DNA from: Phylloscopus collybita
Taxonomy: Eukaryota > Chordata > Aves > Passeriformes > Phylloscopidae
DNA: 64,000 bases
Assembly: GCA_027886175.1 (NCBI GenBank)
Contig: JAJNNQ010000024.1
Location: forward strand, 3,766,001 to 3,830,000
Reading direction: 5' to 3'
Shown: positions 1-12,436 of the stretch, piece by piece
Layout of the letters: each line of letters starts with the position of its first letter
How positions within the stretch are numbered: position 1 is the stretch's first letter
Translations under genes and position numbers: made by a program
The notes under the pieces: generated by a model
Seen by the model: only the letters and a program-made list of their open reading frames with translations
Database searches by the model: none
Told to the model about the DNA's origin: nothing

Positions 1-379
1 TTTGTGTTAAAGCTGCTATCCGGTGACTCAGGAAGTCACACTCCAAGTGAAACATACTGTAATTTGTTCCCTTGACAAAAAAAAAATTGTCACTATCTTC
101 CATTTCAGACCACAAATGATTGCTTCATTCACTCACATTGTGCTCCAGTTTGGTTTTCCTGGGGCTTAAGGACACAGTTAACAGGAAAGTAAATTGAAAG
201 GGAGTATGTTTTATATGTTGCTGATGGAGATGCTGCAATATGTACAGGTATAATTTACCTGGATGTGAATCCAGCTAAAAATAGTAAGATTAGGCTCAAG
301 TGACTGACTAGGTCAAATAAGCAACTTTATTTTCTATTTCTGCTATAATAGTGGAATGGGCTGAGAAAACCTGAAATTT

Positions 380-429
380 AAAAAAAAAAAAAAATAAATA
401 AAATAAAATAAAATAAAATAAAATAAAAT
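380..429. repeat. A15 run grading into (AAAAT)n microsatellite
   Basis: Fifteen uninterrupted A bases (380-394) are followed by an AAAT unit and then six or more copies of AAAAT to position 429. Pentanucleotide arrays like this commonly arise from an A-rich tail, but no retrotransposon body is recognisable upstream. Confidence 0.9.
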
Positions 430-839
430 CACACCATGTTAATCACTAAAGCCTTACAGTAATCCCCAGGGCTGATTCGCTTTCAGTCACTTTCCATATC
501 ATTTGACTCCTTCTAATAAGATTAAACCAGGCTTTTTTACTTCTCATCATCATTCAAAAGGTCCTATTGACTATTCACCTCTCTCACACTGTATTTCAGC
601 AGTGAGTTTAAATGAGTTGTGGACCCAGCTTTAGGTAAATCTCACCAACCACATCTGAGCCACGTACAAGCAGTGAATTATTGCAAACTACACCAGTGGT
701 CATATTACTGTCACTTGTAATCACCAGCTCTAATCTCTTCGCCCTGTGAAATCACCACTTGTCTAACTCATGACTGAGCACTCATTCTAATGAATGAGAA
801 CAGCTATTTTAAATATGCAAAACCCAAAAAATTACTTAC

Positions 840-916
840 CTTCTCCCTTAACTTCATCGTGCCAAAGTCAGTGTTGCTTATTTCTGACCAACTCAAACAG
901 ATGTCAGTGACTAGAA
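840..916 (-). other. Minus-strand splice-flanked interval (candidate exon, weak)
   Basis: Read on the minus strand, this 77-base interval is preceded by an acceptor-like 'ggatggttttcag' and ends in GAGAAG followed directly by the strong donor GTAAGT (839-834). One reading frame is open throughout and lies inside a 69-codon minus-strand frame, with no family resemblance. Seven-base donor matches are expected several times by chance in a window this size, so the splice signals alone are not proof. It is recorded because the A/T skew of the window hints at minus-strand transcription. Confidence 0.12.
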
Positions 917-1856
917 CTGAAAACCATCCAGGGTCTGTGGCTCCTGGTCCACGTGATGAAGGTAACTGTGCTGAGCATGAGTTTTCACAGCTCAGGAAGT
1001 GGCATTTCTGCAAATGTCCCTCTAAATCATCGTGGGATGGTCACTTCACCGAATTGACATTCATGCCCTTTCTGTCGTGTAATCCTTTGGATGCAGCACA
1101 CACCTTTTTCCTTTACCTGATCCTACCCAACCAAGGTCACAGAAAGTGAGATGTGACTCCCAAACTAAAAGGATCAAGGTTCATTAAATATTGCTTCCAG
1201 ATGAGGCTGTACCACAACCTGAATGAGGGCAAACCCTGAAGGGAGCCGTGGTATCTTGTCAACATTCCTAACATGGCAAACATTGAAACTTTAGAAATTC
1301 TGGGGGAAAAGAAAGTGCACATCACCAACTGGGCCCTGTTTAAATTCATAGAAAAGCTGATTTTCTTTTTTTTAATTAGCCATTACCTTCAGACCCCTGA
1401 GGAAATGCCTCATCTACTGCCTCAGTGGAACTATTCATGTGCTCTTTATATCCTATAAAGCCCACAGACCTCAGGTGATTTCAGCTGGGCAAACTCCTTC
1501 AGTGCCAACAACTCTACAGGATGAAAGTGCAGCTCTGCTGCACGTTACCAAACTGAGCTTAAAAAAGCATTTCCAGAAATACTTGAAAGGTACAAGACAG
1601 AATCCCAAACATTTATATTTCAAATCATTTCCACCCAAGCAAAAAGTGACTACAGCTGTACAACTATAGGGAGTTCAACCACAAAATAAGCATTACTCTT
1701 TTTCAGTCTCTATATTGTATTGAGAATTGCCCTTTCCCATGTTAGTATAAATTGCCTTTACTAAAAAGAATCTTCTTTTAGGGGTTTTACAACAAACAAG
1801 TCAAGCCCTTTACCCACATGTTTGCCTAAAACAACTGAGTGGTAAATGAATATGCT

Positions 1857-1857
<1 letters not shown>

Positions 1858-1892
<35 letters not shown>
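1858..1892. repeat. Poly(A) tract, 35 bases
   Basis: An uninterrupted run of 35 A bases. The upstream 200 bases show no recognisable retrotransposon or processed gene copy, and I see no flanking target-site duplication. It is therefore called a mononucleotide repeat rather than a retroposon tail. Confidence 0.95.
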
Positions 1893-1895
<3 letters not shown>

Positions 1896-3920
1896 ACAAC
1901 CTAACAATCCCCAAACCTGATATTCCTCCACAGGACATCAGACTCATTAATCCCTGAAACATAATTAAAGCTTTCAGGGCAGATGATTAACAGCTGTATC
2001 AAACAAACTGTTGGCCCCTGTATATCAGCTACGAAGAATTTCATGTCTTCTCTTAATCTTGCAAAACACTTGCTAGATAAGCACAGGGTATTAGATTCAC
2101 CTGTTACTATTTCTGTAATTCATGATGTTATCGAAATTGTTTTCTCCTTGGAAAGCACCTGCATGAGACAGTTTTATATCCCATTTCTTTGGGCTTTTTA
2201 TAGTTTTATTTTACTTTTTGTCTTGAGCATCTTCTTAGGATATTCATTCACTCTCACAAAATAGGTAACTTATCTGTTATTGCTTGGTATTTCAGCACCA
2301 TTCTTAAGAACAGAGAAGGCAATCTATAGTCTCATTATATCTGATATTAATAATACTGTACGTCACACTGGGCTCAAAAGAGAAAGGAGAACATTTAGTT
2401 CATCACAAATCCATCCTTGAGAAAATAGCTTTGACATAATGATACCCAAGCTGAAAAAGGAAAAAAATAAAGCATTAAATACACAGAGGCAACATTACTA
2501 CCACCACCTACTCTGCTGTGTTGGGCAACACCTTGTTCACATTTCTGAACAACTATCATAAATACAACATCAATTATTCACTTGTGAACCTCAGTTACTG
2601 CCTGTCTGAAAAACAAAGTATCATGGTTCTGTTGGGTGCCCAACACTACTTTTAAAAACATGTTGAAATTTTTAAACTTCTGTGAATTTTATAAATATTT
2701 TGGCTCCACGTTGAGAAGGGTTGTATCTAATAACACATTTCAAAAGAAGTGCCAACAAATGCAAAGCCATCTCAGCCTTTCCTTCTCTGTCTGCAGGCAG
2801 TGGGTGAGGCCATGTCACACTTAGCAGGACACACAAGAGCTTCACCTCGTGGTTTTGTTAGAAGAATAACTTTTACTAGAAAGCCATGGAGCTACTGGCA
2901 TCCACAGCAGAATAAATACATGCATTTTCCCATATACAAAACATCATCCCAGATCCCTGTGGCTAGTCTTTGGGTGAGGATCTAATCAAGGATTTTCTAT
3001 TTTGAGCCAGCAGCAGAATATCTGTAGCCAATCTGCAGGCAGCATTCTTTTGCTTCACTTTGTAAGACATAAAAATGGCCTTTCTTATTTCACATTCTAA
3101 TACTGTTCTGCAGTAATTCTACCCCCAATCCCAGTGGGGATGTATTCAGCAATTATACCATGTATTTGAAAGTGCATCCATTTGTGTGCCTAAGAGTATC
3201 ACTGCACTGTTGTTAACCACAGCTGTGTAAAAATCTAGGGTCTTTTGGTCAGTCAGAAGCATTTACTTTACAGCACGTTGGGAATTATACCAGGCAGCTT
3301 TTGTATTTGCTTTTTTTCACTATTTCTATGAGTGAAAATTCTTAAATCTGTAGGGTTTATATCCTGTAAAGTACAGAATGATAGAGGGCATGGCAAACCA
3401 TCAATTAGTTACAAATAAAAACACACAGTGTAAATAAAAAACCACAGGGATGTAAATTAATGATTTAAAATTACTGTGAGCTGAGGGACATGGCTAAGAG
3501 GAACACAACAACTGGAAGTGCAGGGTTATTCCTGAAGCTTTTTCTTTCATGGATACCACACAATGTTCCTTGTACTCTACAGGAAAATATAATGTGCAAC
3601 CACAATAAAATGCTACTGCAATATTAGAGCTTTCCAAGGAAGGTCAAGCACAAACGCCTTCTACCCAAAACAGATGGTTTTAATTATTAATCCTTATTCT
3701 GTGCTAAATATTTTAAAAACTATAGAGCTGGTGAAAAGTATTATCTTACTGGACTGAGTTCAGGGTTTGTTTGGGGTTTTTTTATATCAGAAAAATACAG
3801 CTCTTAAATAGTCACAAATTCTAAACAGTGTTACTGCTTCTGACAGAACATTGGAGGGTTTTGTTTTTGGGAGAAAAATTTACAAAATTATGATATTTTA
3901 GCTGCATTTTCTTCTTGTTC

Positions 3921-3975
3921 CAGGGATGGTTACCCATCCTGAGCACTCATCAGAGTGCTCAGTAGCACTGCTACC
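3921..3975. repeat. Cluster of three adjacent inverted repeats (stem-loops)
   Basis: Three inverted repeats sit next to each other. The first (about 3921-3941) pairs GGATGG with CCATCC across the loop TTAC, and extends by CA/TG pairs if one G is bulged. The second (3939-3962) is a perfect 10-base stem, CTGAGCACTC and GAGTGCTCAG, around the loop ATCA. The third (3962-3974) pairs GTAGCA with TGCTAC around a single C. The first and second overlap by a few bases, so they would compete at the junction. No coding frame explains the symmetry. Function is unknown: a structured RNA, a remnant of a hairpin-type DNA transposon, or chance are all open. Confidence 0.8.
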
Positions 3976-6900
3976 CAGGGGAAGACTTGTCACACAACCA
4001 CTCAAAAAAAAAAGAAAAAGCTTTTCATTTCTCCTAAGACTGCAGCCTGCATTCCCTGAAACCCTGAATGCAAAATCAAGGTGTGATCAGTGTCCTGCCA
4101 AGCTGCCTCTCAAGATGCTGTTGGATAAATGATCATTATCTCTGGCTGAAGGATTTTGTGAGGCTTCTGCAACACTGGACTCTGCTGAAAGCTCACCAAG
4201 GCCACCTGGAAAGCAGCAATCCACAAGCATCCTGTTGGGATGGGAAAGGAAACAACCTGTATATGTATCTGCTGTAGTAAAATTGCAGAATGCATCTTAT
4301 TTTTCGGCATCACCTGGAGGGTTGGAATCTTTGCAGCCTCAGGTGCAAAGATTTACTTCCCTGGGAGGTGTCACACCTATGGAACACAGTTTAAAGCACC
4401 TGTGTGTCCTGAGACATTGCAGTTTCTTGCTATTTATAAAATGAAAGTGTTAATCATAACCTATCCTACCCACTCTCATTGGTGTAACAGATTGCAGAGA
4501 CAAAAAAAAATCTTTATCCTTTCGCCTTTATCCCCTCTGCCTCCAAAATGGAGAAAGAAAATAGCTTTTTTTCTGCAAGGATGAGGGCTGTCCCCATACC
4601 TGCTGCACCCTCCTTGCCTCAGGATGCAGTAAAAGTGATGGTCACAGCCTTGTTCTAAGCATATGCTCTGTTATTAGGGGAATATGAATGCCTAAGCATT
4701 ATTTTAACTTGCAAATGAGAGGATATAAAATTCTGCAAAATGAATCAGCGAGGATGGAGGGGACAGAGAAGTCACTGTGAAACTCAGTGTTACACACAAA
4801 AGTACAGACAGCTGAAGAATGCCACAACTGGGAACCATTACTGTTGTTTTACTACCAATGGTGATAATTTTTCATGGTAAAGGCATCACAAAGCTCTGTG
4901 CTCTCCCTGCTAAGGGTTTTTAAATGCAGAATCTTTACAGGGAGCAGAACAAATGCTACAGGAAAAGGAAACAGCGACAAAGAGCCCTGCTTGTAGAGAG
5001 ACTCCATTGAAAACAGAATCTTTACTGCTCAATAAAACTCGAGACTCGTTAGTTACGTTCCTCCAGTGTTGATGAAAATATTGTCTGAGCAATTCTTTGG
5101 GGAACGTGCATTAATCCAGGAGACAGCATCACTTCTCTGAGTGAAAGGCTGACGGTGGCAGGAGGACAACAGCTCCTAAAAACCACAACTCCAGGTGACA
5201 GAGTTATCTCAAAGCCTAAATCTTGTCAAGCAGCAAAGGAGACGCTGCAATTACCGCCAAGCAAACAAAGACAACTTTTAAAGCCACGGAAGTTAACATG
5301 GCTATAAAAGTCAATATATTTACAAAGGGGAGAAGCAGAAAGAGATATAAAGGAAAGCCAGAGGGAGTAGCAAACAAATTAGGCTTCAATTTTTATCCTG
5401 ATGGTGATCAGTTACAGTAACACTGGGGTTATTTAGAGCTCTAAATACTTGCTGTCACTTCCAATTGCCCTGACGCAGCCAGATTATACCCAATAAAATA
5501 TTTTCCATGCCTGAATATTTCAGCTGAAGCTTGCTGCAAGGTTCCAACAAGCTGCTCCTTGGCTCCATATGCTTTATTTCACTGCAGGTTTCTACTGTAG
5601 TTCTGCATAACGTTTCCCCCAAAACACTGGCATTACGTATTCCAGAAAGGGACAGAATTAACATGAGAAATTTTTTGTTACCGCTGTATTGGGGAAAGAA
5701 AAAAAACAAAAAAAAAGGAATTGATGAAAGGCTTGTTTATCTAACCCAGCATGACCAAAAAAATTCAACATAAGTAAGCCAGCAAAAATTAGGAAAAAGA
5801 AATAATGTTGGATGTGAGCCAACTACCCTTATTTTGAAATATACAGATGTCTGAAAAGTTGTGGATCTATTTTCATTTAATTCCCGTTTTTAATTTTACT
5901 TTAGAAGCAAAGTATTAGAAGCTGTTTATTTTGAATAGGTTTAAATGCAATAACATAAATTTTTATTAATTTCTCAAGGAGCTTTTAGCTTTGGAACTTT
6001 CCAGCTTGGTGGGCATGGCAGTGTGATGGGAAAAGGACATCACTTAAGATATGGAAAGATACCCTCGCGGGCAGAGCAACATCACTTTCAAAACCATTGA
6101 ATACTAAAATTGTAGAAAACAATGAGAGAACTTAGCAGGTCTTTCTGTGGTTACTCAGTTCATTCCTACATGACTTTTGATGTTATTTTGAAGATAACAA
6201 CCAGACATTTCCCAGAGTTTGAAATCTTTCTCCTTCTTTTCCCCCTACTCTCTGAAATGTGGTGTCATTTGGGAGACATTTCTAGAACTACTAAAAAACA
6301 CTCCTGTATGTGCTGGTGAATTCCAGCGACATGAGGAAGACTTCTTGCCATTGGCAGATAAAATTTCATTTTCTTAGTTGTCAAGGTGTTTTCCTATTTT
6401 GGCTTCACTAATAACACTCACATTAATTTTATGCTTTCACTGCTTTATTTTTTAAATTATTTAGAATCCTGCAAAACTAAAGTATTTGTGGAGGACTTTT
6501 TTTACTATTAACTGTGAGGGCAATACCAGCGCTTCTGTTCACACTGGTTCAATTTCACATTAATTTTGGATGCACAGGAACCATAGTGTATTGCCTGGGT
6601 ATGCAGGAAAACAGCAAATTATTTATCCACTATGTTCACTCACACTTCTTTTGCTGCCCTTCTTCTGACTCATAGGTAGGTAGATTGAGGTGTTTTGGGC
6701 TTTTTTTGGGGGGGAAGGGGGTGTGGCTGAACAAAAGTCTTTTTGTTCCAACTATGTCCACTGCCTCTAGCATGTTTTAATGCAGCTGTGTACAAAATTA
6801 GACTGCTGTAACTATTTTGCTGTGTTTTATAAATGTCTTTGTGCAGAAGCAATGAAATACCTCTTCTACCAATAATCTATTTTTAGTGGAATTCTGTTCA

Positions 6901-8130
6901 TTAGTTGATTGCAGGTGCTGACGTCCTGCTGAAAAGGAAATAACTCTGCAACACCCCAGCACCAGGAGAAGCTGCAGCATCAGGCACCAGAGCATCCTCA
7001 GGAGAGGGAGTCACAGCAAATTCCAGTAGCAGAAATTCTTCAGGCAGCCCTGGAACACCACAGTCCAACTGTGAGCCAGGGAAAACACCATTGCCCTTAT
7101 TCCACTGTGTGTATCAACCACTGGTCTGTTATTTCCAACAGTTATCTATACAGGCACAAGGATATAAATATTAAAAAAAAACACAAGCATACTGCTTGTA
7201 TAAATTTTGCATGTTTTTTATACTTCTTAGATACCTGAGCTGCTACCTCAGGAGATGCTGATAGAAAAATGGATGCCACAAAATTCTTTATATTTCTGAT
7301 CATTTCATGTGTCATTTAATGTATACTTTTGATTATTTTGTTCAAAAGAATAAATGAGGAACCCCAGATATAAATATTCAATTTAGGTAAGATCACAAAC
7401 ACTTTTTTTGCTAGCTTTTTTAACCAAGCTGCAAGCAGAAACATCTCCAAGTTATATTTCTGATCATGCTAAGTGAGACTTTCACTCCATAGGTGATACC
7501 AGAAGCAGGCTTTTACTCTTTGCTGAGTAATGCTCTATTCAAACTCTTTGAATTTTCTGGGATTGTTTTGCTTAGAAGTACTGAAAACCATTTTTTGTCT
7601 TCTAATACCTCCTCTCAGAGAAATCCATGCTATTCATGCTTCAAATTATTACCAAAACATCTTGGCAGTAAGCTGTCTGGACTGAAGTAGTTTAGACAGG
7701 CATTATTCTGATAATTGTGATGCTAAACTTCCTTACTTTGGGGTGCTAAGCTTACTTGGAAGTGCAGCCCAAAAGTTTAATTCCTTGGGAACTGAAGTTC
7801 GTACAAGAATACAGGAGAGTACACCCCACAGTACTTTGAGTATTTTCAGAAGGACTCTGTGGCTCTGTCACAGTGAAATGTACCTGCTAAGGTGTTGCTT
7901 TAGTGACTCTAATTAAGTGTATATCGATTGTGCATTGCCAAATTATCTGCCTACATACATTGTGGCTGCAAAATTTAAAAAAAAAAAAACCATTACAGCT
8001 CATTGCAAGCGACAGCATCTGCTTTTAAAAGAAATCATGCTAAATGAGGGGTTGTCCCAATTACCACCCACTTTTTTGTTTGTTTGCTTTTTTTTTTTAA
8101 CATCTAGCTTATCCCTTAACCACACCAGCT
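3976..8130. other. Non-coding unique DNA
   Basis: AT-rich single-copy-looking sequence without a supportable gene. The interval 5090-5420 is a smoother mixed-composition block with a 68-codon open segment (5220-5420) and SOX-like AACAAAG. It looks more like a conserved regulatory block than a coding exon, but conservation cannot be seen from one sequence. A 13-base A run lies at 7977-7989. Confidence 0.55.
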
Positions 8131-8139
8131 TCTTCCCTG

Positions 8140-8260
8140 CAGATTTTAATTGATGGTTCCATGCTCTAATTACCTGACTTCAGTAGAGTCCGGGGCTGGA
8201 CTTGTAATATCATTTCAGTATTTGCTTTTAATTAGCCCAATTATTGGCAATTGACCTCCA
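8140..8260. promoter_or_regulatory. Homeodomain-core-rich block (candidate enhancer)
   Basis: Within about 110 bases there are five AT-core motifs of the homeodomain class: TAATTG (8147-8152), TAATTA (8167-8172), TAATTAG (8229-8235), CAATTATTGG (8238-8247) and CAATTG (8248-8253). CCAAT-T-ATTGG (8237-8247) is an 11-base odd palindrome that holds a CCAAT box on both strands. They sit in mixed-composition DNA rather than a simple AT run, which is the usual look of vertebrate developmental enhancers. The adjoining 8280-8640 stretch is comparatively CpG-rich. Enhancer activity is inference only. Confidence 0.25.
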
Positions 8261-8650
8261 CTTAACAGCTTCTACATCAGAGGTGGTTGTTTCCCTTGCC
8301 GGGCTGATTAGGGGAGAGGCTGAGAGCCTTTTTGTTGCCTCCCTTCATCCTCAGCCCTGGTTCCTGAGCAGGGATGCTCCCCCTGTGCTCTCCTCATCCT
8401 CCCCGCAGCTCCAGGCTTCCCGGGAAAAGGCTGCAGCCCTTGTTAGGGAGGTCATTTCCCCTCAAGTCTCCCTCTCTGCCGATCGATTTGTCAGATCAGA
8501 GGATTCTCTTTCGTGAGCGCCCCTCTGACAGGGTTCAGCCGGGGTCAGCTGCCTCAGAAATCAGAGAGAACTCCAGGAGAGGGCTGAGGGTTAGTGCAGA
8601 CAGGATGGGCTGCTGCTCGAGGGGGAAGAGAATTGCCTTTGATGCAATCT
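8261..8650. other. Moderately GC- and CpG-rich stretch
   Basis: The sequence is clearly richer in G+C than its surroundings and holds about ten CpG sites, including GCCGATCGATT near 8480 and TTCGTGAGCG near 8510. Two overlapping open frames of 90 and 107 codons cross it on the + strand, with low-complexity Ser/Leu/Pro composition and no recognisable family. It may belong with the adjacent homeodomain-core block as one regulatory unit. It is too small and too weak to call a CpG-island promoter with confidence. Confidence 0.35.
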
Positions 8651-11600
8651 TCTGCCAGGTTTTTTTCTTCTCCCCCCAACTCACAACATTTGATTAATTA
8701 GAAAAGTTTGGGAAAAAAAACCCCAAACATACACAAAATATGGGTTAAAACGTCAACAACAACAAGGTTTATAAACCATGTATATCTGGAGCACTGTAAG
8801 TGCCAAGTGAAATCACACCACTCTTCAATCAGCATAAACCTAGGAAAGATTAAAGGCTTAACAATCTCTGCTGTAAGGTATCAGCACTGATAGATCTACA
8901 ATTACGTCATAAAGGACATAAAAATATTAAGGACAGAAAGCCTGAACTGTATTGACACAGCTTGAATGCCTCATATTCAATAAGCCAAACGACCCAAACA
9001 TGGATAGTAAGAGATATTTTAGGGTATACTAAACTATTCTACAAGTAAAGCCAGATTTCATTGTGTTTAAGCCCTGCATTCTTGACATCTGAACTTTCCA
9101 AGCTGGCAAAACCTTTGCAAGTGTGCTCCTTCATGTTGCCAGCCCTCTTTGAAAGTAGCTGGCAACACGATCACAGGAATTCAACAGATGCACAGGGAAA
9201 AAACCCACTTTATTCACTGGCTAAAACCACAGGCATAAGGTAAGGCTTGACCTAAGACGATAAAGTCATTCTATTAAATCTGCTGCATTCTGACTGGAAA
9301 TATTTAAGAGCACAGAAGGCAGAACACTGCGCTGTCCTGCAGGTAGCTGAGGTGATGCCCTGGTAGTTTACAAAAGCTACATCAACCCTGGCAAACCATC
9401 ACTGGAAGACAGATGTTTTCCCCAAAACTTCCCTTTTAAGGAAGTTTCCTCGGGAAAGGCAAGCTCTGGAAACCTTTCCCCCAGTGTGTGGTGTTGCTGA
9501 GTCCTGCAGTGCTGCTCATCCTCGAGCTCCAAGCGCACACCTCTGCGCTGAGCCCTGCACGGAACAGCTGCCTCTGGAGCGTCCCCAGCCTCACATTAGA
9601 TGCCATTTGCTAATTTAGGAAAAGCTGGCAGGCAGGCCAGCTCCCTGAGCATCAGAAGGGAGCAAATGTCAGGTCACAGAGAAACAGGGGACTCTGAGGA
9701 GCTGCTGGCCTGTAGGATTTGAGAAGGAGGAAAGGGCAACGTCTTTAAGAGCTGCTCAGGGCTGGGGGTTACACAGAGGCGAGTGCAGAGCCATTTCCGT
9801 GAGATTCCCCATCCACTGTGACGGGATGGGATTTGTTCTGCTGAGCTGAGCCTCTTCCCATGCTCAGCTGGCATTTCCTGGGAAACCCAGGCCACTGGGC
9901 TGGAACTAAAAGCGGTTCAAAGCAGCACGACAGGCTGCGTGCTTCACAGGCAAAACGACTTTTCACCATCCATCCCACGACAGAAAGCAAAGGCAGCAGA
10001 AATCCAAGGGCAGCAAGGAAAGGGACAGCTTAACTTCTCAGGATAGACAAAATAGCTGAGGCATCAAATGATGTGGATTGTTTCTAATGCAGATATCCCA
10101 GCACACCTCAGGCTCCCCCGTGGGGCAACCTGCAAATGGCAGAAGAAAATAACACCCACATTTACTGAGATTTTACAATTAAAAGAAATTTTACGATTAA
10201 AAATGGTAAAGAAATTTTCATTTTACAATTAAAAGAAATAGAAAAAAATCTCAGACTGTAAAATTCTGCTGTTCTGCCAGGTAGATTTTAAATACAACAT
10301 ACATAGGAACAAACGCATGATGGTAAATATAAATATATTTTTAAGTACCTTCCTACTCAGTCATAAATAAAATAAACTTCCTAGTAATCCCGGTATTTGT
10401 AAAAATTGTTTATTATTATGTTTTTATAATTTATTGTTATAATTTTTTAATAATAAATATTAGTATGTAATTCATTAGATTCTAACAATTTCACACAAAG
10501 AATTAAAAAAGAATTAGGATTTGGTCTTCTGCAGTGAAGTATCGCTTTGACTGATATTTTACACAATTAAAAAAAAAAAGGGGGGGAAAAAGAAAAAATA
10601 GAAAAATAAGGAGGGTTCATCTGGTTCGTAAAATAATGAAGAAGCCATTTTGGCCCAGTTCCAATTGACAGAAACCTTCACAGCCTTTATGCAGACTAAT
10701 ATTTTTTTTTAAAATTTAACATTCATTGCTCATTCATGCTTTCCAATAGTGAAGATTTTACTAATTATATCCACTAAAAATGTATCACACTACATTCACC
10801 TTACACAACAGGATGAAGGTGTGCTTCAACCTAATGTAACTATAGGGGGAGATAAATATATATATATATCTCAAGGTATCATTTTAACTATAGGAATGCT
10901 CCCCTTTAAGAGGAAAAGCAGTGAAAGCAGCTGCTGATAGAGCTGAATGAAAATGCATCATTGAGGTGTTTTATGAGTGGTTGTTTTTGCCTCTGTGGGT
11001 TTTGCATTTTCTGAAAGCTGAAGTGGAGAAAACGTGAATTCCCTCAGCAAGGGGTGAGACTGGGAAAAAATATTGAGGAAATTAAATGGGGGAGGAGAGG
11101 CTTTCTCCTTTTTATGAAGGAAGTTTTTATTAATTGTTTAGTCTTCTAATTAAAAATGGGGTCCAAAGCAGTTCCAACACTGACTTTTTTGGGAGGAGTG
11201 TTGTAACTCACAAAGAAGGAACTACAAATGCCATGGTTTGTTTAAAAAAACACAGGACCCAAAGAAAGCAGCTAACTCACCAAACTATTTTCATCAGCTG
11301 GTAAATCTGTGCTGTTCCACAGCAACCATCTCATTGGCAAAGTACTGAATATTCTTATTCAAACAAAACAGTTTACAGGCAAGCATATGAGTAGTTTGTT
11401 TCTTTAATCTTTAGTTTGTTTCAAATATCATGAAAACAGAATAATTAAATGCTTAAAATCCAGAGCATCCAAAAGCAGGGCACTTCTGAAGAGAAAACAC
11501 ACCCATGAAAAAATTAAAACCCCTTTTATTGCTTGGGCTGCTCATCTCTGAAACAGAGGATTTCACCACAACGGGATTTCTCACCCTACTAAATTGATAA

Positions 11601-12391
11601 CAAACCCAAATGCCAGTGCAAATGAAGAGAACAAATAAAACTGATTTCACTCCTGCAAAGACCTATCAAGTCCTGCTGGGATATGGCTTTGACTTTTTTT
11701 ATAAGTGGGAACTCTAAGTAATCCATCTCAAAACACTTGGGAATACACTACAGCACCTTAGTCAATTCTGTGTAGTGGAACTCCAGCATAAAATCAGAGC
11801 AGTCTTTTCTCCTTAGAATGAAATAAATACCATTTCTCTAGCTCCTGGGGAAAAATAATAATTAGACTGATTCAGAGCACACAATTCTTGTATAATATAG
11901 AAAAGAAGAAAAAAAATAAGCAATTCAGCAATTTAGTCCACTGGCTGTGAGCAGGGGAAAAGGTAGAGAAATAAGTGCCCAGTTGACTTTTAATAGAGGG
12001 GTGCCTATTTCTACACATGCCTTTGAAATATGTTTCCTCCAGATAATTTACAAAATCATACTAAACCAGTTCTGAAATTGGAAATAAATGGCAGCAAAAA
12101 TGTCTCAAACATCTAATAATAAACCCAATGAAAGACAATATAGCCATCTCTCCAACAGTGTGAAATACAAAAATGGATACTCAACAACATTATTTTCAGG
12201 TCTGGATTCCAAAAATATGTGTATTTTCAAAAGCTGATTCCTTTCCAGTGCACAGCCCAGATTAAATGCCAGGAAAAACTCAAGAAAGGCCTTGTGAACA
12301 TATGAACAGTTGCACTGCCAGGCATAATTGTTTTCTGATGCATAGCTGGCTGCCATTTAGCACATGCCCTGGTAGAAAAGGTCACTACTTA

Positions 12392-12392
<1 letters not shown>
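8651..12392. other. Non-coding unique DNA
   Basis: There is no supportable gene. A modestly GC-richer section lies at about 9300-10000, with a few CpGs near 9520-9585. It is followed by a very AT-rich section at 10150-10600 and a short (AT)n run near 10856-10870. Short open frames here look like chance translations. Confidence 0.6.
10171..10239. repeat. Short direct repeat, 50-bp spacing
   Basis: The 19-base string beginning TTTTACAATTAAAAG at 10171 recurs at 10221, with a degenerate middle copy (TTTTACGATTAAAAA) between them. This looks like local slippage or duplication in AT-rich DNA. No function is implied. Confidence 0.75.

Positions 12393-12434
<42 letters not shown>
12393..12434. repeat. 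Poly(A) tract, 42 bases
   Basis: This is the longest uninterrupted A run in the window. No retrotransposon body or processed gene copy is recognisable upstream. An open frame runs through it as poly-lysine, which is an artefact of the tract. Confidence 0.95.

Positions 12435-12436
<2 letters not shown>

Larger units (their letters stand above)
1..3920. other. Non-coding unique DNA with A-rich tracts
   Basis: No open frame here resembles a protein family I know; the longest is about 119 codons and looks random in composition. The stretch is AT-rich single-copy-looking sequence. Its recognisable contents are an AAAAT pentanucleotide tract near 0.4 kb, a 35-base A run near 1.87 kb and one minus-strand splice-flanked interval at 840-916. 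No interspersed repeat family is obvious. It could be intergenic or intronic. Confidence 0.6.

Noticed and set aside
3926..4132. Short frame with a nuclear-localisation-like KKKRK string
   Set aside because: The lysines come from an A run at about 4002-4018; the rest has no family resemblance.
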